A stretch of DNA of 64,000 bases from positions 1-64,000 of the forward strand of contig JAUNHW010000006.1 of NCBI GenBank assembly GCA_030523775.1, given 5' to 3'. This document shows positions 50,110-58,938 of the stretch, one piece after another (the first letter of the stretch is position 1; each line of letters starts with the position of its first letter). The position numbers and the translations under genes are program-made. The notes under the pieces were generated by a model. The model did not search any database. It was not told the DNA's origin and was given only the letters and a program-made list of their open reading frames with translations. This DNA is from Akkermansia sp. Lineage in GTDB: Bacteria; Verrucomicrobiota; Verrucomicrobiia; Verrucomicrobiales; Akkermansiaceae.

Positions 50110-51195
50110 ATGAAACGTGTGTTTAACAGCACTTTGGGAACGCTGGCGGGGCTTTTGCTGCTGCTGGCGCTGGGGGCGCAGGTTTTGCTGCATTGGGGCA
50201 TGGCGGGATCGGCGTTTGCCGACAGGGTGAACCGGGATATTGAACAACTGTTCGCCACCGTGGACAGTGTGGCCCCCCTGCCGGAGAATGAGGGCAAGCC
50301 CGTGCGCGTGTGCGGAGAGGCGGAGATTGTTGCCGCCGAAATGCCGGAGCAGGTGGATGAGCTGCTCGGCGTGCGCGTGAAGGCCATTGCATTGAGCCGC
50401 GGTATGAAAGCCCGCAATGAGAGCGGAGACTTGGAGTACATTGATGAAGTCGTGCTGCCGGGCGACTTGGAGGTGAAGAGCCGCGAACTGTTCTCTCCTG
50501 CAAAGCTGGAATGCCGCTTGGGCGGGTTCTCTTACCAGGACACCTGGCCGGAGGAAGAGACCTGGAGTTTTGCCCCCTATTGTCACGATAGGCGGTGGCT
50601 TGGCCGCGATGAAATGAATCCCGTGCCGGGGGTGTTGCAGGGCGCGGAATGGGTGGAGAAAGACCATTGTTGGTCCTACATGGACGGCAAGGTGACCGTG
50701 TGCGCATCCTGTGATGAACCGGTACTGGGCGACGGCAACGCTGCGGCGGTCTACGGCATGCAGCGGGGAGACAGGATTGTTCCCTATCCCTACAGCATGC
50801 CGCGTGCGTGGTCGCTTTACGCGCTGTGCAGGTGGCTTGCGGGCGAGCCTTTGCCGCGGCAGGTGGATGTGCTGCTGGTCTACGAAGTGATGATGGATCC
50901 CGGCTGTCCTGAAGAGGTACGTGGATCCGGGGATGTGCTGGACCGCCTGCAGAGGGCAAGTGTGGGCGGCGTTTGCGGCAGGTTGGTGCCGATGGGTGAT
51001 GCGACGCTCCGGGATTTGGGGGCATTGGCGGGTCTGGCGGTGATTGTCCTTGGTACACTTTTAGCCATGGTGCTGCTGGCGGTGGAGCTGCGGTTCTGCC
51101 TGCGCCGCCGCGTGTGGCCGTGCATGCTCTACGTGGGTGGCGGCATGCTCTTGCTCACCCTGCTCAACTACTGGAACGCCCACTGGATTTGGTAA
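50110..51195 (+). CDS. Membrane protein with one N-terminal and two C-terminal helices
   Basis: A 361-residue protein: helix LGTLAGLLLLLALGAQVLL (9-27), a large outer domain (about 40-295, with LPENEGKPVRVCGEAEIVA and several Cys), then helices GALAGLAVIVLGTLLAMVLL and VGGGMLLLTLLNYW. The layout and the NEGKPVRVCGE stretch recall TMEM43/DUF1625 proteins, but only weakly. A truncated relative of its N terminus lies at 24238-24370. Function unknown. Confidence 0.65.
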   Translation: MKRVFNSTLGTLAGLLLLLALGAQVLLHWGMAGSAFADRVNRDIEQLFATVDSVAPLPENEGKPVRVCGEAEIVAAEMPEQVDELLGVRVKAIALSRGMKARNESGDLEYIDEVVLPGDLEVKSRELFSPAKLECRLGGFSYQDTWPEEETWSFAPYCHDRRWLGRDEMNPVPGVLQGAEWVEKDHCWSYMDGKVTVCASCDEPVLGDGNAAAVYGMQRGDRIVPYPYSMPRAWSLYALCRWLAGEPLPRQVDVLLVYEVMMDPGCPEEVRGSGDVLDRLQRASVGGVCGRLVPMGDATLRDLGALAGLAVIVLGTLLAMVLLAVELRFCLRRRVWPCMLYVGGGMLLLTLLNYWNAHWIW

Positions 51196-51223
51196 CCCGC
51201 CCCGGCAAAACCGGGCTGTGCAA

Positions 51224-51309
51224 CGGATGGGGTGAGATTCGAACTCACGGAAGGCATAACCTTCGGCGGTTTTCAAGACCGCTGCATTAAACCACTCTGC
51301 CACCCATCC
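51224..51309 (-). tRNA. tRNA-Ser (anticodon TGA)
   Basis: Minus strand: acceptor GGATGGG pairs with CCCATCC, discriminator G; anticodon arm GCGGT-CTTGAAA-ACCGC gives TGA; a long variable arm CCGAAGGTTATGCCTTCCG-like follows, then GAGTTCGAATCTC. A small hairpin CCCGG-TTTTG-CCGGG lies just downstream (about 51200-51217). Confidence 0.92.
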
Positions 51310-51340
51310 ATGGTGCAGGCCAAAAGCGGCGTGCGGGGCG

Positions 51341-51369
51341 ATGATAGCGCACCCCCAACCTTGTGGCAA
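51341..51369 (-). promoter_or_regulatory. Promoter of tRNA-Ser
   Basis: Minus-strand TTGCCA (51369-51364), 17-base spacer, TATCAT (51346-51341); about 25 bases to the tRNA 5' end. Confidence 0.7.
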
Positions 51370-51394
51370 GCAAATTCCATGAACGCTCCCGCCA

Positions 51395-52111
51395 TTACTG
51401 CGGCAGGCGGTCGTTGAGCGGGAAACCGTACAGGTTGAACGGCCCGTTCCCCGGCTGGTAGTAGTGCCACCATTCCTTGTCGTACCCCTTCATGCCCGCG
51501 GCCAGCATGGCATCATGCAGGATGCGGCGGTTCGCGCGCTGGCGCGGCGTGACCAGCGGGGAATCCAGCGCGGAGGCGGGGTCCAGCAGGTCGTGGCGGC
51601 CGCCCATGTCTACCTCCCTGCCGTCCCTCAGGCGGTAGAGGGTGACATCCACGGCTATGCCCATGGAGTGCTCCGAAAGCGTGCCGATATAGCGCCCCTC
51701 GTAGATCTGCCGCTTGGTGAGGTTGGGGTAGAATTCCCGTTTCATGCGGCAGTCCGGCGTTTTTGCCCACTCGAAGAAGTCCTGCATGGCGGAGGTGGGG
51801 CGGTAGGCGTCCCACACCAGGATGCCGTACCCCTGCGCGGCCAGGATGCGTGCGGCCCTGGCCACGCACGCGGCGGTGCCGCGCCCCAGGATGGCACGCC
51901 GCCCGGTGTAGCCGCGTATCGGGCGCCCCACAAAGTTGTCGCTCCCCGCGTATTTCAAATCCGTGCGCAAGTGGGGCACCACGGTATCCATGTAGCACAT
52001 GGCCGCGGGCATGGACGCCGCGGGGGCATCCGGCGCCAGCAGGGGCTTTTCCGTGCTGCACGCGGCAAGCATGCAGGCCGCGGCGGCTGCGGCTATCCAC
52101 TTCCTGAACAT
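51395..52111 (-). CDS. VanX/DdpX-type D-Ala-D-Ala dipeptidase lipoprotein
   Basis: A 238-residue lipoprotein (signal AAAAAACMLAAC). The M15D family signatures are present: DAYRPTSAMQDFF, SEHSMGIAVDVTLYRL (zinc ligands in SxHxxGxAxD) and EWWHYY with the catalytic Glu and third ligand His. It should cleave D-Ala-D-Ala or related peptides in the periplasm, recycling wall material; with no VanA/H nearby, glycopeptide resistance is unlikely. ATG 52111 is set by the abutting promoter. Confidence 0.88.
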   Translation of the reverse strand: MFRKWIAAAAAACMLAACSTEKPLLAPDAPAASMPAAMCYMDTVVPHLRTDLKYAGSDNFVGRPIRGYTGRRAILGRGTAACVARAARILAAQGYGILVWDAYRPTSAMQDFFEWAKTPDCRMKREFYPNLTKRQIYEGRYIGTLSEHSMGIAVDVTLYRLRDGREVDMGGRHDLLDPASALDSPLVTPRQRANRRILHDAMLAAGMKGYDKEWWHYYQPGNGPFNLYGFPLNDRLPQ

Positions 52112-52117
52112 GCGGCC

Positions 52118-52146
52118 AGTGTAGCACACCCCGCGCCGTTTCTCAA
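52118..52146 (-). promoter_or_regulatory. Promoter of the dipeptidase gene
   Basis: Minus-strand TTGAGA (52146-52141), 17-base spacer, TACACT (52123-52118), six bases before the start codon. Confidence 0.7.
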
Positions 52147-52206
52147 GGCGGGGGTGGGAATTGGGGAATTTCCGGCGTGCCACGCAGGTGCCCCATGGAT
52201 TTTTGC

Positions 52207-52235
52207 TTTCACCCGCGCGCGCGGTGTGCTACCAT
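52207..52235 (+). promoter_or_regulatory. Promoter of trxB
   Basis: TTTCAC (52207-52212), 17-base spacer, TACCAT (52230-52235), eight bases before ATG 52244. The -35 is weaker than in most neighbours. Confidence 0.5.
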
Positions 52236-52243
52236 AGCGGGCA

Positions 52244-53182
52244 ATGAACGACGCAGAGAAACTCATCATCATAGGCAGCGGCCCGGCCGGGTACACGGCG
52301 GCCATTTACGCCGCGCGCGCGGACCTGAAGCCGCTGCTCTTCACCGGCGGCCAAATCGGCGGGCAGTTGACCACCACCACGGAGATTGAAAACTTTCCCG
52401 GGTTCCCGGAGGGTATCATGGGACCGGAGCTCATGTTCAACATGAGCCAGCAGGCGGAGAAATTCGGCACGCGCTTCGCGTTCGAGGAGGTGCTCTCCGT
52501 CACGCAGGAGGCCTGCAGCGGGCTCTTCGTGGTCACCACCTCCGGCGGCGCGTACAAGGCGCAGGCCGTGATTGTGGCCACGGGCGCCACCGCGCGCTAC
52601 CTGGGTATCGAGGGCGAGAAGGAGCTCATCGGCCACGGGCTGACTGCGTGCGCCACCTGTGACGGCGCCTTCTACCGCGACGTTCCCGTGTGCGTGGTGG
52701 GCGGCGGCGACAGCGCGTGCGAGGAGGCCACCTTCCTCACCCGTTTCGCCTCCAAGGTGTACCTCATCCACCGGCGCGACCAGCTGCGCGCCAGCAAGGC
52801 CATGCAGCAGCGCGTGCTCGGCAACGAGAAGATAGAGCCCCTGTGGAACAGCACCATTGCCGCCTACCACAAGGATGCGGAGGGCGAGCTCTCCTCCATC
52901 ACGCTCAAGGACACCGTGGACGGCTCCGAGCGCGAGCTGGAGGTGAAGTGCGTGTTCATGGCCATTGGCCACGTGCCCAACAGTTCGTTTATCGGCAACC
53001 TGGCGGAGGTGGACAAGGCCGGGTTCATTGTTTCCACCCCCGGCGGCACCGCCACCAGAACGCCCGGCCTGTTCGTGGCGGGCGATGTGGGCGATGCCGT
53101 GTACCAGCAGGCCATTTCCGCCGCGGGCATGGGCTGCCGCGCCGCGCTGGATGCGGAGCGCTACCTGCTCTCCCTCTCCTGA
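52244..53182 (+). CDS. trxB: Thioredoxin reductase
   Basis: A 312-residue NADPH-dependent flavoenzyme reducing thioredoxin. Visible: FAD-binding IIGSGPAGYTAAIYAARA, GGQLTTTTEIENFPGF, redox pair TACATCDGAFYRD, NADPH-binding VVGGGDSACEEATFL with HRRDQLRAS, and the final VAGDVGDAVYQQAISAAGMG. The length is the low-molecular-weight bacterial type. The Sel1 lipoprotein and the MFS gene follow in the same direction. Confidence 0.95.
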   Translation: MNDAEKLIIIGSGPAGYTAAIYAARADLKPLLFTGGQIGGQLTTTTEIENFPGFPEGIMGPELMFNMSQQAEKFGTRFAFEEVLSVTQEACSGLFVVTTSGGAYKAQAVIVATGATARYLGIEGEKELIGHGLTACATCDGAFYRDVPVCVVGGGDSACEEATFLTRFASKVYLIHRRDQLRASKAMQQRVLGNEKIEPLWNSTIAAYHKDAEGELSSITLKDTVDGSERELEVKCVFMAIGHVPNSSFIGNLAEVDKAGFIVSTPGGTATRTPGLFVAGDVGDAVYQQAISAAGMGCRAALDAERYLLSLS

Positions 53183-53203
53183 TTCCAACCATACCACACC
53201 GCC

Positions 53204-53833
53204 ATGAAAACATACGCTCCCATACTCGCCCTGGCCGCCCTGGCCCTTGCCGCGTGCAGCACGCAATCCCCCAGGGTGCGCGAGGCCCAGGCCCTCTACA
53301 ATGCCAAACAGTACAACAAGGCCATCCCCCTCTTCCTGGAGGAGGCGCGGTTGGACAACGCGGAGGCCCAGCTCATGCTGGCCAAGTGCTGTGATTTCGG
53401 CAACGGCGTGCCGCAGGATGCCGTGAAGGCCGCCAAGTGGTACCGCAAGGCTGCGGAGAACGGGAACGCCAATGCCCAGAACAACCTGGGCGGCTGCTAC
53501 TTCGATGGTGCCGGCGTGCCCAAGGACTACTCCACCGCCTTCTACTGGTACAACCGCGCCGCCCAGCAGGGCAACGCCTCCGCGCTCAACAACGTGGGCC
53601 TCTGCTACCGCAACGGCGAGGGCGTGCCGCAGGATGCCGTGATGGCCGCGAAGGCCTTTGAGAAGTCTGCGAAGGGCGGGAACGCCAACGGCATGTACAA
53701 CTACGGCCGCTGCTTCTTCCACGGACTCGGCGTGCCGCAGGACCTGCTCAAGGCCCGCGAGTGGATCACCAAGGCCGCGCAGGCCGGCCACAAGAACGCC
53801 GCCGCCTTCATGGAGGACCAGGGCTGGAACTGA
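53204..53833 (+). CDS. Sel1-repeat lipoprotein
   Basis: A 209-residue lipoprotein (lipobox LAAC) with four to five Sel1-like repeats of about 36 residues: AQLMLAKCCDFGNGVPQDAV, AQNNLGGCYFDGAGVPKDYS, ALNNVGLCYRNGEGVPQDAV and GMYNYGRCFFHGLGVPQDLL. Such solenoids bind partner proteins at the envelope. The stop overlaps the next start (TGATG). Confidence 0.88.
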   Translation: MKTYAPILALAALALAACSTQSPRVREAQALYNAKQYNKAIPLFLEEARLDNAEAQLMLAKCCDFGNGVPQDAVKAAKWYRKAAENGNANAQNNLGGCYFDGAGVPKDYSTAFYWYNRAAQQGNASALNNVGLCYRNGEGVPQDAVMAAKAFEKSAKGGNANGMYNYGRCFFHGLGVPQDLLKAREWITKAAQAGHKNAAAFMEDQGWN

Positions 53834-55104
53834 TGGCCGGCACCGCACAGGATGCACCGCGCGGGAAGACTCCCTGGGGCGCCTTCTGGAGCCTGGTGGT
53901 CATCCAGTGCATGAACTCCCTGAATGAAAAGGGGGTGCAGTTCCTCCTGATTGCCCTGGGCATCTGGATGGTGGCGGATCTGCAGTACCCGCTCTCCATC
54001 CTGATTGTGGTGCCCTTTGTGCTGTTTTCCCCGCTGGCGGGCTGGCTTTCCGACCGCTACTGCAAGACGCGCCTGCTGCAAAGCATGGTGCTGCTGCAGG
54101 TGGTGGTGCTGGCGGGCATGACGGCGGGGCTCTTCCTGCACAGCCTGCACGTGGCGGTGGCGTTCTTCACCGTCTTCTGCATCCAGGCCATGTTCTTCAG
54201 CCCCGCCAAGAAGGGGCTGGTGAAGGACATGGTGGGCACGGAGAACATAGGGTTCGCCAGCGGCATTCTGGAGATTACCTCCATGCTGGCGCTGCTGGTG
54301 GGGCAGATTGGCGCGCTTTCCGTGGTGTACATGCTGCTCAGGGAATGGGGGCGCGATGCCGGCTGGGAGGCCGCCGCGGTGCCGTGCGCGTGCTGCGCGG
54401 GCGGTGCGGTGCTGGTGTTCCTGCTCAGCCTAGCCATCCCGCGCTTCAAGCCGCAGAGCACCCGCCCCTTCGAGTGGAGCCTGTTCTGGCAGCACTTCAC
54501 CCAGCTGCGCATGCTCTGGCGCGTGCGCGTGCTGCGCAACAGCGAGATTGGCATCTGCTACTTCTGGTTCATCGCCGGTATCATGATGCTCATCGTCCTG
54601 CAGATGGCCGCAGAGGCCAACCCCGTGCAATCCGCCGCAGATTTCATGCAGGTGCTCGGCCAGCAGAAGGATTCCGCCATTCTCTTCGCCTGGCTCAGCG
54701 GCGGTGCCATTGCCGGCGGGCTCGTGGCCTCCATCGTCTGCGCCAAGGCCATCCGCCTCTGGGTCGCCCACGTCGGCGGGCTCGGCATGATCATCGGCTG
54801 CACCGCCATGGCGCTCATCCCGTACGGCCAGCCGCTCTTCTTCGCCGCCCTCTGCCTCACCGGGTTCTCCGCCGCAGGATACCTGGTGCCCCTCAACGCG
54901 CGGCTCCAGGACCGCGCCGACAACGACAAGCGCGGCGATGTGATTGCCGCAGGCAACCTGGTGGATTGCTTCATGGGCATCCTGGCCGTGGTGCTGCAGG
55001 CCGCCATGAAGGCCGCCGGCCTCACCCCGCAGTGGCAATGCGGCATCCTGGCCGCGGTCACCGCATGCGTTGCCATCTTCCTTCTGCGCGAGAAGGAAGA
55101 ATGA
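53833..55104 (+). CDS. MFS transporter, LplT-like
   Basis: A 423-residue, twelve-helix major facilitator protein. It begins with VVIQCMNSLNEKGVQFLLI, resembling lysophospholipid transporters (LplT) that flip lipids inward; the first-loop motif is LAGWLSDRYCKTRLL and a second-half copy of helices starts near 235. LplT is often linked to an acyltransferase; none adjoins here. It is translationally coupled to the Sel1 lipoprotein, so the pair may work together in phospholipid or envelope upkeep. Confidence 0.78.
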   Translation: MAGTAQDAPRGKTPWGAFWSLVVIQCMNSLNEKGVQFLLIALGIWMVADLQYPLSILIVVPFVLFSPLAGWLSDRYCKTRLLQSMVLLQVVVLAGMTAGLFLHSLHVAVAFFTVFCIQAMFFSPAKKGLVKDMVGTENIGFASGILEITSMLALLVGQIGALSVVYMLLREWGRDAGWEAAAVPCACCAGGAVLVFLLSLAIPRFKPQSTRPFEWSLFWQHFTQLRMLWRVRVLRNSEIGICYFWFIAGIMMLIVLQMAAEANPVQSAADFMQVLGQQKDSAILFAWLSGGAIAGGLVASIVCAKAIRLWVAHVGGLGMIIGCTAMALIPYGQPLFFAALCLTGFSAAGYLVPLNARLQDRADNDKRGDVIAAGNLVDCFMGILAVVLQAAMKAAGLTPQWQCGILAAVTACVAIFLLREKEE

Positions 55105-55108
55105 CGAG

Positions 55109-55168
55109 GAATTTACAATCTACAATTTACAATTGACGATTTTGAAATAATGCGCGGTGGCGCGGGGC
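55109..55168 (+). repeat. Intergenic repeat, TTTACAAT variant, behind the MFS gene
   Basis: Four bases after the stop: AATTTACAATCTACAATTTA and CAATTGACGATTTTGAAATA, then the GC hairpin TGCGCGGTGGCGCGGGG. Same layout as the copy behind metG. Confidence 0.65.
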
Positions 55169-55176
55169 GAACATGT

Positions 55177-55205
55177 TTGACTTGTGGGGGCGGGGGTGGT
55201 ATGGT
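55177..55205 (+). promoter_or_regulatory. Promoter of the 55212 gene
   Basis: TTGACT (55177-55182), 17-base spacer, TATGGT (55200-55205), six bases before ATG 55212. Confidence 0.65.
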
Positions 55206-55211
55206 GCGAGT

Positions 55212-55865
55212 ATGAAGCGAGCATATCTCATTGCATCGTTGTTGGTTCCGTGCCTGGCGGCGTGGAGCGTTGCCACCGCGGCGGATTCCGCCGAACCCGC
55301 CGATGACGCCGCTGCCGTGCAGCAGGAGGGCAAGGGAAATGCCAAGGGCAGGAAGAAGGCCGGGAAGGCGCACTCCCCCATGGCGCGCGCACTCGGCAAG
55401 GTGAAGTGCTACACCACCGCCAAGCCCCACTTGGATGCCAAGTACTTCATCTTCCTCTTCTCCACCTCCAACTGCACGCACTGCCACCGCACCATGCCCG
55501 GCAACGTGGACCTCTACAAGGAGATGCGCCGCCAGGGTGATGTGGAGATGATGCTCGTCACGCTCACCAACCTGGACAACGCACAGGCCGCGCTCGGCTT
55601 CCTCAACAAGTACAACGCCCCATTTGCCGGCGCCACGGACACCGAGATGCGCGCCGCCGGCGTGCCCGTCATCGACAAGGTGAACGCGGGTGGCCCCGGT
55701 TCGTTGCTGGCCCTGCCGCCCCACATCGTGATTGTGGACAAGGGCGGCAAGCTCGTCTTCCAGGGCCCCGCCAGCGTGGAGGGCCGCAACACCATGGAGG
55801 ATTGGAGACAATACACCGGCGGCAAGCCCGCCCCCAAAAAGCCCAAGGCAAAGAAGGGCAAATAA
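55212..55865 (+). CDS. Exported thioredoxin-like protein with a CTHC motif
   Basis: A 217-residue secreted protein (signal IASLLVPCLAAWSVATA). Residues about 75-200 read as a thioredoxin fold: FIFLFSTSNCTHCHRTMP with Cys88 and Cys91, then VEMMLVTLTNLDNAQAALGF and HIVIVDKGGKLVFQGPAS. The tail is Lys/Pro-rich (KPAPKKPKAKKGK) and may bind the wall or membrane. A periplasmic thiol-disulphide role is likely; the partner is not visible. Confidence 0.78.
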   Translation: MKRAYLIASLLVPCLAAWSVATAADSAEPADDAAAVQQEGKGNAKGRKKAGKAHSPMARALGKVKCYTTAKPHLDAKYFIFLFSTSNCTHCHRTMPGNVDLYKEMRRQGDVEMMLVTLTNLDNAQAALGFLNKYNAPFAGATDTEMRAAGVPVIDKVNAGGPGSLLALPPHIVIVDKGGKLVFQGPASVEGRNTMEDWRQYTGGKPAPKKPKAKKGK

Positions 55866-55877
55866 AGCGCGCGGGGC

Positions 55878-56294
55878 TCACTGGCGCTGCAATTGCGCTG
55901 GTGCGGGGGCTATGGCGGCCACGGGTTCCAGGGTTTGGCGCAGTTCGTCCACCTCGTAGAAGTTCGCCGTGGCCAGGCGCAGGATGTTGGTGGCCAGCTT
56001 GGTGCGGATGGGCGCGAACTCGTCTTTCAGGCCGCGCTCGATGGCCATCTTGCCCGCTTCGTCCGGCTGGGGCACGCCGCGTATCTTGGCGGCCACTTCC
56101 GTGTACTGTTCCACGATTTCCCGTACGCGCGGGAGTGCGGCCCTGGCGCTGGTCTTGTCGGCCACGCCTTCCAGCACGTCGGCCAGCTCGGCGCGGATGC
56201 CGATGCTCTCCTTAAGGAGGTTTTCGTAGTCGCTGAAGTCTGCGGCCTGCACCAGGCCGGGCACTGCACAGAGGATGATGATGGCGGTTTTCAT
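55878..56294 (-). CDS. Small secreted helical protein, function unknown
   Basis: A 138-residue exported protein (signal MKTAIIILCAVPGLVQAA); the mature part is helical (DYENLLKESIGIRAELADVL, PRVREIVEQYTEVAAKI, TLEPVAAIAPAPAQLQRQ). No family recognised. Its start overlaps the methyltransferase stop by four bases (ATGA), so it is the last gene of the nadA-methyltransferase run. Confidence 0.7.
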   Translation of the reverse strand: MKTAIIILCAVPGLVQAADFSDYENLLKESIGIRAELADVLEGVADKTSARAALPRVREIVEQYTEVAAKIRGVPQPDEAGKMAIERGLKDEFAPIRTKLATNILRLATANFYEVDELRQTLEPVAAIAPAPAQLQRQ

Positions 56295-57292
56295 GAGGAT
56301 GGGAATCGGTGTTGGATGAGGACGTTGAAGTGGTCTCCCGCGCCGGGGATGGCAATGAGGTGGCGGTCCGCGGCGTTGGCGGGGTCCGCCAGCGGGGAGA
56401 GGTAGTCTGCCTGGCTCAGGTACTGCACCACGTCTCCCGCGCAGCGGTTGGCCAGGTTCATGAGGTCCGTGAAGTTCACGTCCGCCGTGATGTCGCAATG
56501 CCCGGCCAGCGCCGGCAGCTCGTCCGCCGTGAGCAGGGTGTGCGCCTTGTAGCCGCGCAGGGTGCCGGCGGGGCGGCGGTGGTAGAGGGTGTCGTTGAGC
56601 TCGCCGTAGTCGATGGTGACGAAGGTGCCGCTCTTCCACAGCGGCTGCCATTGGGCGTACCACTTGTGGTAGCTCTCGTGCACCTCCACCACCTGGCCCT
56701 CCGCGGCCCAGCGCGCGAAGGCGCTGGATTCCGGCAGCGGGCGCGGGCGCGCCTGGCGGAAGATTTTGCCATCTGCCACGGCCAGGCCCAGCTCCAGCCA
56801 CTCGCCCCCCTGGAACACGAACTGGCGCGCGGGGAAGGCGTCCGGCAGCTCGTTGCAGAAGATGAAGGCGTGGCCGCGCGTCTGCTTGAGCGCGTCTTTG
56901 ATATCCGCGTGCACGCGCACGGCGCTGCCGCCGGCGAGCTTCTGGAAATCCCGCAGCGCGCGGGAGCGGTCCACCATGTGGTAGCGCATGCGCAGGCGGT
57001 TGAAGAAGCCTATGTGGCGCAGCACCGCGGCGGCCATGTCCCCGCTGCCGCCGCCAATCTCGATGATGGGCAGGAAGCGCCCGCAGGCGGCGCACGCCTG
57101 TTTCCACTGGGCGGCCAGGCGGCGCGCGGGCAGCTCGCTCATGGTGGCGGAGGTGGAGAAATCACCGCGGAAGCCGATATCGCCGATGTTGGCGCTGTAG
57201 TACCCGCCCTCCTCATCGTAGAGCGCCAGTTCCATGAACGCCTCCATGGAGATCCAGTTGCCGTGGGCGAGGATGTGCGGCGCCAGGTTCAT
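56291..57292 (-). CDS. MidA/NDUFAF7-type SAM-dependent methyltransferase
   Basis: A 333-residue enzyme of the family whose mitochondrial member methylates an arginine of complex I. Visible: ISMEAFMELALYDEEGGYYS at the start, GDFSTSATMSELPAR, the SAM loop IIEIGGGSGDMAAAV, FIFCNELPDAFPARQFVFQG and TFVTIDYGELNDTLYHRRPA. The bacterial substrate is not known. It starts 30 bases after the nadA stop and overlaps the following small gene. Confidence 0.85.
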   Translation of the reverse strand: MNLAPHILAHGNWISMEAFMELALYDEEGGYYSANIGDIGFRGDFSTSATMSELPARRLAAQWKQACAACGRFLPIIEIGGGSGDMAAAVLRHIGFFNRLRMRYHMVDRSRALRDFQKLAGGSAVRVHADIKDALKQTRGHAFIFCNELPDAFPARQFVFQGGEWLELGLAVADGKIFRQARPRPLPESSAFARWAAEGQVVEVHESYHKWYAQWQPLWKSGTFVTIDYGELNDTLYHRRPAGTLRGYKAHTLLTADELPALAGHCDITADVNFTDLMNLANRCAGDVVQYLSQADYLSPLADPANAADRHLIAIPGAGDHFNVLIQHRFPSS

Positions 57293-57322
57293 GCGGGGCA
57301 GGGGGGTAAGGGGCGAAAAATG

Positions 57323-58255
57323 TCACTTGGAAAGCTCCAGCATGCGCAGCAGCGGCTTCTCCGCGCGCAGCCGCAGCGCCTCGTCCAGCTTCACCACGGG
57401 CGCCATGTCGCGCAGGCAGTCGCGCAGTTTCTCAAGCGTGTTGAGCTTCATGTACCCGCACTCCGTGCAGCTTGCCGCGCCACCCGCCACCGGGATGAAT
57501 TCCTTCCCCGGCACCAGCGCGCGCAGGCGGTGCAGGATGCCCGTCTCCGTAACTATGATGAAGCTGCCGCACGCGCTCTCCCGGCAGTAGCCGATCATTT
57601 TTTCCGTGGAACACACGTGGTCCGCCAGGGCGCGCACCTCCGGCCCGCACTCCGGGTGGCACACCACCTGCGCCTGCGGGTGCGCCGCCCTGGCCTGCCG
57701 CACCTGCTCCGCGGTGAAGCGGCGGTGCACATGGCACGCGCCGTCCCACAGCACCATCTCGCGCCCCGTCTGGGCTGCCGTCCATGCGCCCAGGTTCTTG
57801 TCCGGCACAAAGAGGATGGGCCTGCTCTCCGGCGCGGTCTCGATGATGCGCCGGGAGTTGCCGCTGGTCACAATCACATCCGCCAGCGCCTTCACGCCAA
57901 TGGAGCAGTTCACGTACGCCACCACGTAGAAATTCCTCTCGCGGTTCTCCTCCAAAAACTTTTCCAGCTCCTCCGCCGGGCATGATTGCTCCAGCGAGCA
58001 TGCCGCCTCCAAATCCGGCAGCAGCACCGTGCGCGCGGGGTTCAAAATGCACGCCGTCTCCGCCATGAAATGCACGCCGCAGAACACAATCACATCACAC
58101 TCCGCCGCCTGCGCCTGCCGCGCCAGCGCCAGCGAATCCCCCACAAAATCCGCAATGTCCTGAATCTCCGGCCGCTGGTAGCTGTGCGCCAGTATCACCG
58201 CATGCCGCTCACGCTTGAGCCGCAGTATCTCCTCCTTCAAACTCTCGCTCGCCAT
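57323..58255 (-). CDS. nadA: Quinolinate synthase
   Basis: A 310-residue [4Fe-4S] enzyme making quinolinate from iminoaspartate and dihydroxyacetone phosphate in NAD synthesis. The cluster Cys are in VIVFCGVHFMAETA, VVCHPECGPEV and CTECGYMKLNTLEK; AHSYQRPEIQDIADFVGDSL and VIVTSGNSRRI bind substrate. ATG 58255 is fixed by the promoter six bases upstream. No nadB or nadC is near; nadD is at 26942. Confidence 0.94.
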   Translation of the reverse strand: MASESLKEEILRLKRERHAVILAHSYQRPEIQDIADFVGDSLALARQAQAAECDVIVFCGVHFMAETACILNPARTVLLPDLEAACSLEQSCPAEELEKFLEENRERNFYVVAYVNCSIGVKALADVIVTSGNSRRIIETAPESRPILFVPDKNLGAWTAAQTGREMVLWDGACHVHRRFTAEQVRQARAAHPQAQVVCHPECGPEVRALADHVCSTEKMIGYCRESACGSFIIVTETGILHRLRALVPGKEFIPVAGGAASCTECGYMKLNTLEKLRDCLRDMAPVVKLDEALRLRAEKPLLRMLELSK

Positions 58256-58261
58256 GCAAAA

Positions 58262-58290
58262 AACATACCACCCATGCCCCGCCAAGTCAA
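58262..58290 (-). promoter_or_regulatory. Promoter of nadA
   Basis: Minus-strand TTGACT (58290-58285), 17-base spacer, TATGTT (58267-58262), six bases before the start codon. The left 41-base direct repeat begins ten bases upstream of the -35. Confidence 0.7.
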
Positions 58291-58300
58291 ACCAGATTGA

Positions 58301-58341
58301 ACGCGCAACACACATGTGCCCACATGTGTCCCAATCGTTGC
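58301..58341. repeat. 41-base direct repeat, left copy
   Basis: Identical over 41 bases to 59189-59229. It contains dyad symmetry: ACACATGTG-CCC-ACATGTGT inside, and GCAAC / GTTGC at the edges. It borders the gene-free tract next to nadA. Confidence 0.85.
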
Positions 58342-58434
58342 ATTTCGGTTATACAAGGCATCGATGGACAAGAGGTTGGGAATTTCATGAAAATGGAAGC
58401 CCCCCCTCTTCAAAATTTGTCAGTAATGACGGCC

Positions 58435-58894
58435 AGAAACATTTGGGAGGGGACAGGTCCAACCACCCCGCCATTCGTCCGCCTTCGCTACGCAACGGCG
58501 TGACTAGGCGGGGTGCTCGGCTGGGAGGTTTGGATGGGGGACAATCCCCACGTTGACACGTGGGGCGAATTTTTGGAAGCACCCCCCATTCGGCGGGGTG
58601 CAAAGGGAGCGCGCGCGTCGCGCGCGATGCAACCATGCGCTCGCGCGCAACACAGCGCACCGTCATGAAAAGCATGCTGCGATTTGCACGTTGGCTGCGC
58701 AAACCTGCGCTTGCGTTTGCCCCGCGCATGCGGAGCATTGTATTGGAAACGCGCCCGAAGGGCACGCTAACTTTGCACCCCGCCGTTCAGGGGGGTGCTT
58801 CCTTTCAATTCGCCCCACGTGTCAACGTGGGGATTGACCCCGGCACAAATGTTTCGGCTCCGCACCCCGCCGGATGGCGGGGTGGCTGGACCTG
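58435..58894. repeat. Nested long inverted repeats, non-coding
   Basis: Main arms 58542-58604 and 58771-58836 are near-perfect complements (CAATCCCCACGTTGACACGT at the outer end, GCGGGGTGCAAAG at the inner end) around a 166-base centre that contains module D (58607-58650). Outer arms 58454-58474 and 58874-58894 (AGGTCCAACCACCCCGCC against GGCGGGGTGGCTGGACCT) match 20 of 21. The open frames here have no family likeness and change frame across arms, so I see no gene in 58256-59234. Confidence 0.7.
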
Positions 58895-58938
58895 CACCGG
58901 AACGCATGTCTCCTCACCACCGTCACGCGTTTTGCCTC

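Noticed and set aside
51395..52111. Vancomycin-resistance VanX
   Set aside because: The catalytic family fits, but vanH, vanA and vanRS are absent and the protein is a lipoprotein, so peptidoglycan turnover is the simpler reading.
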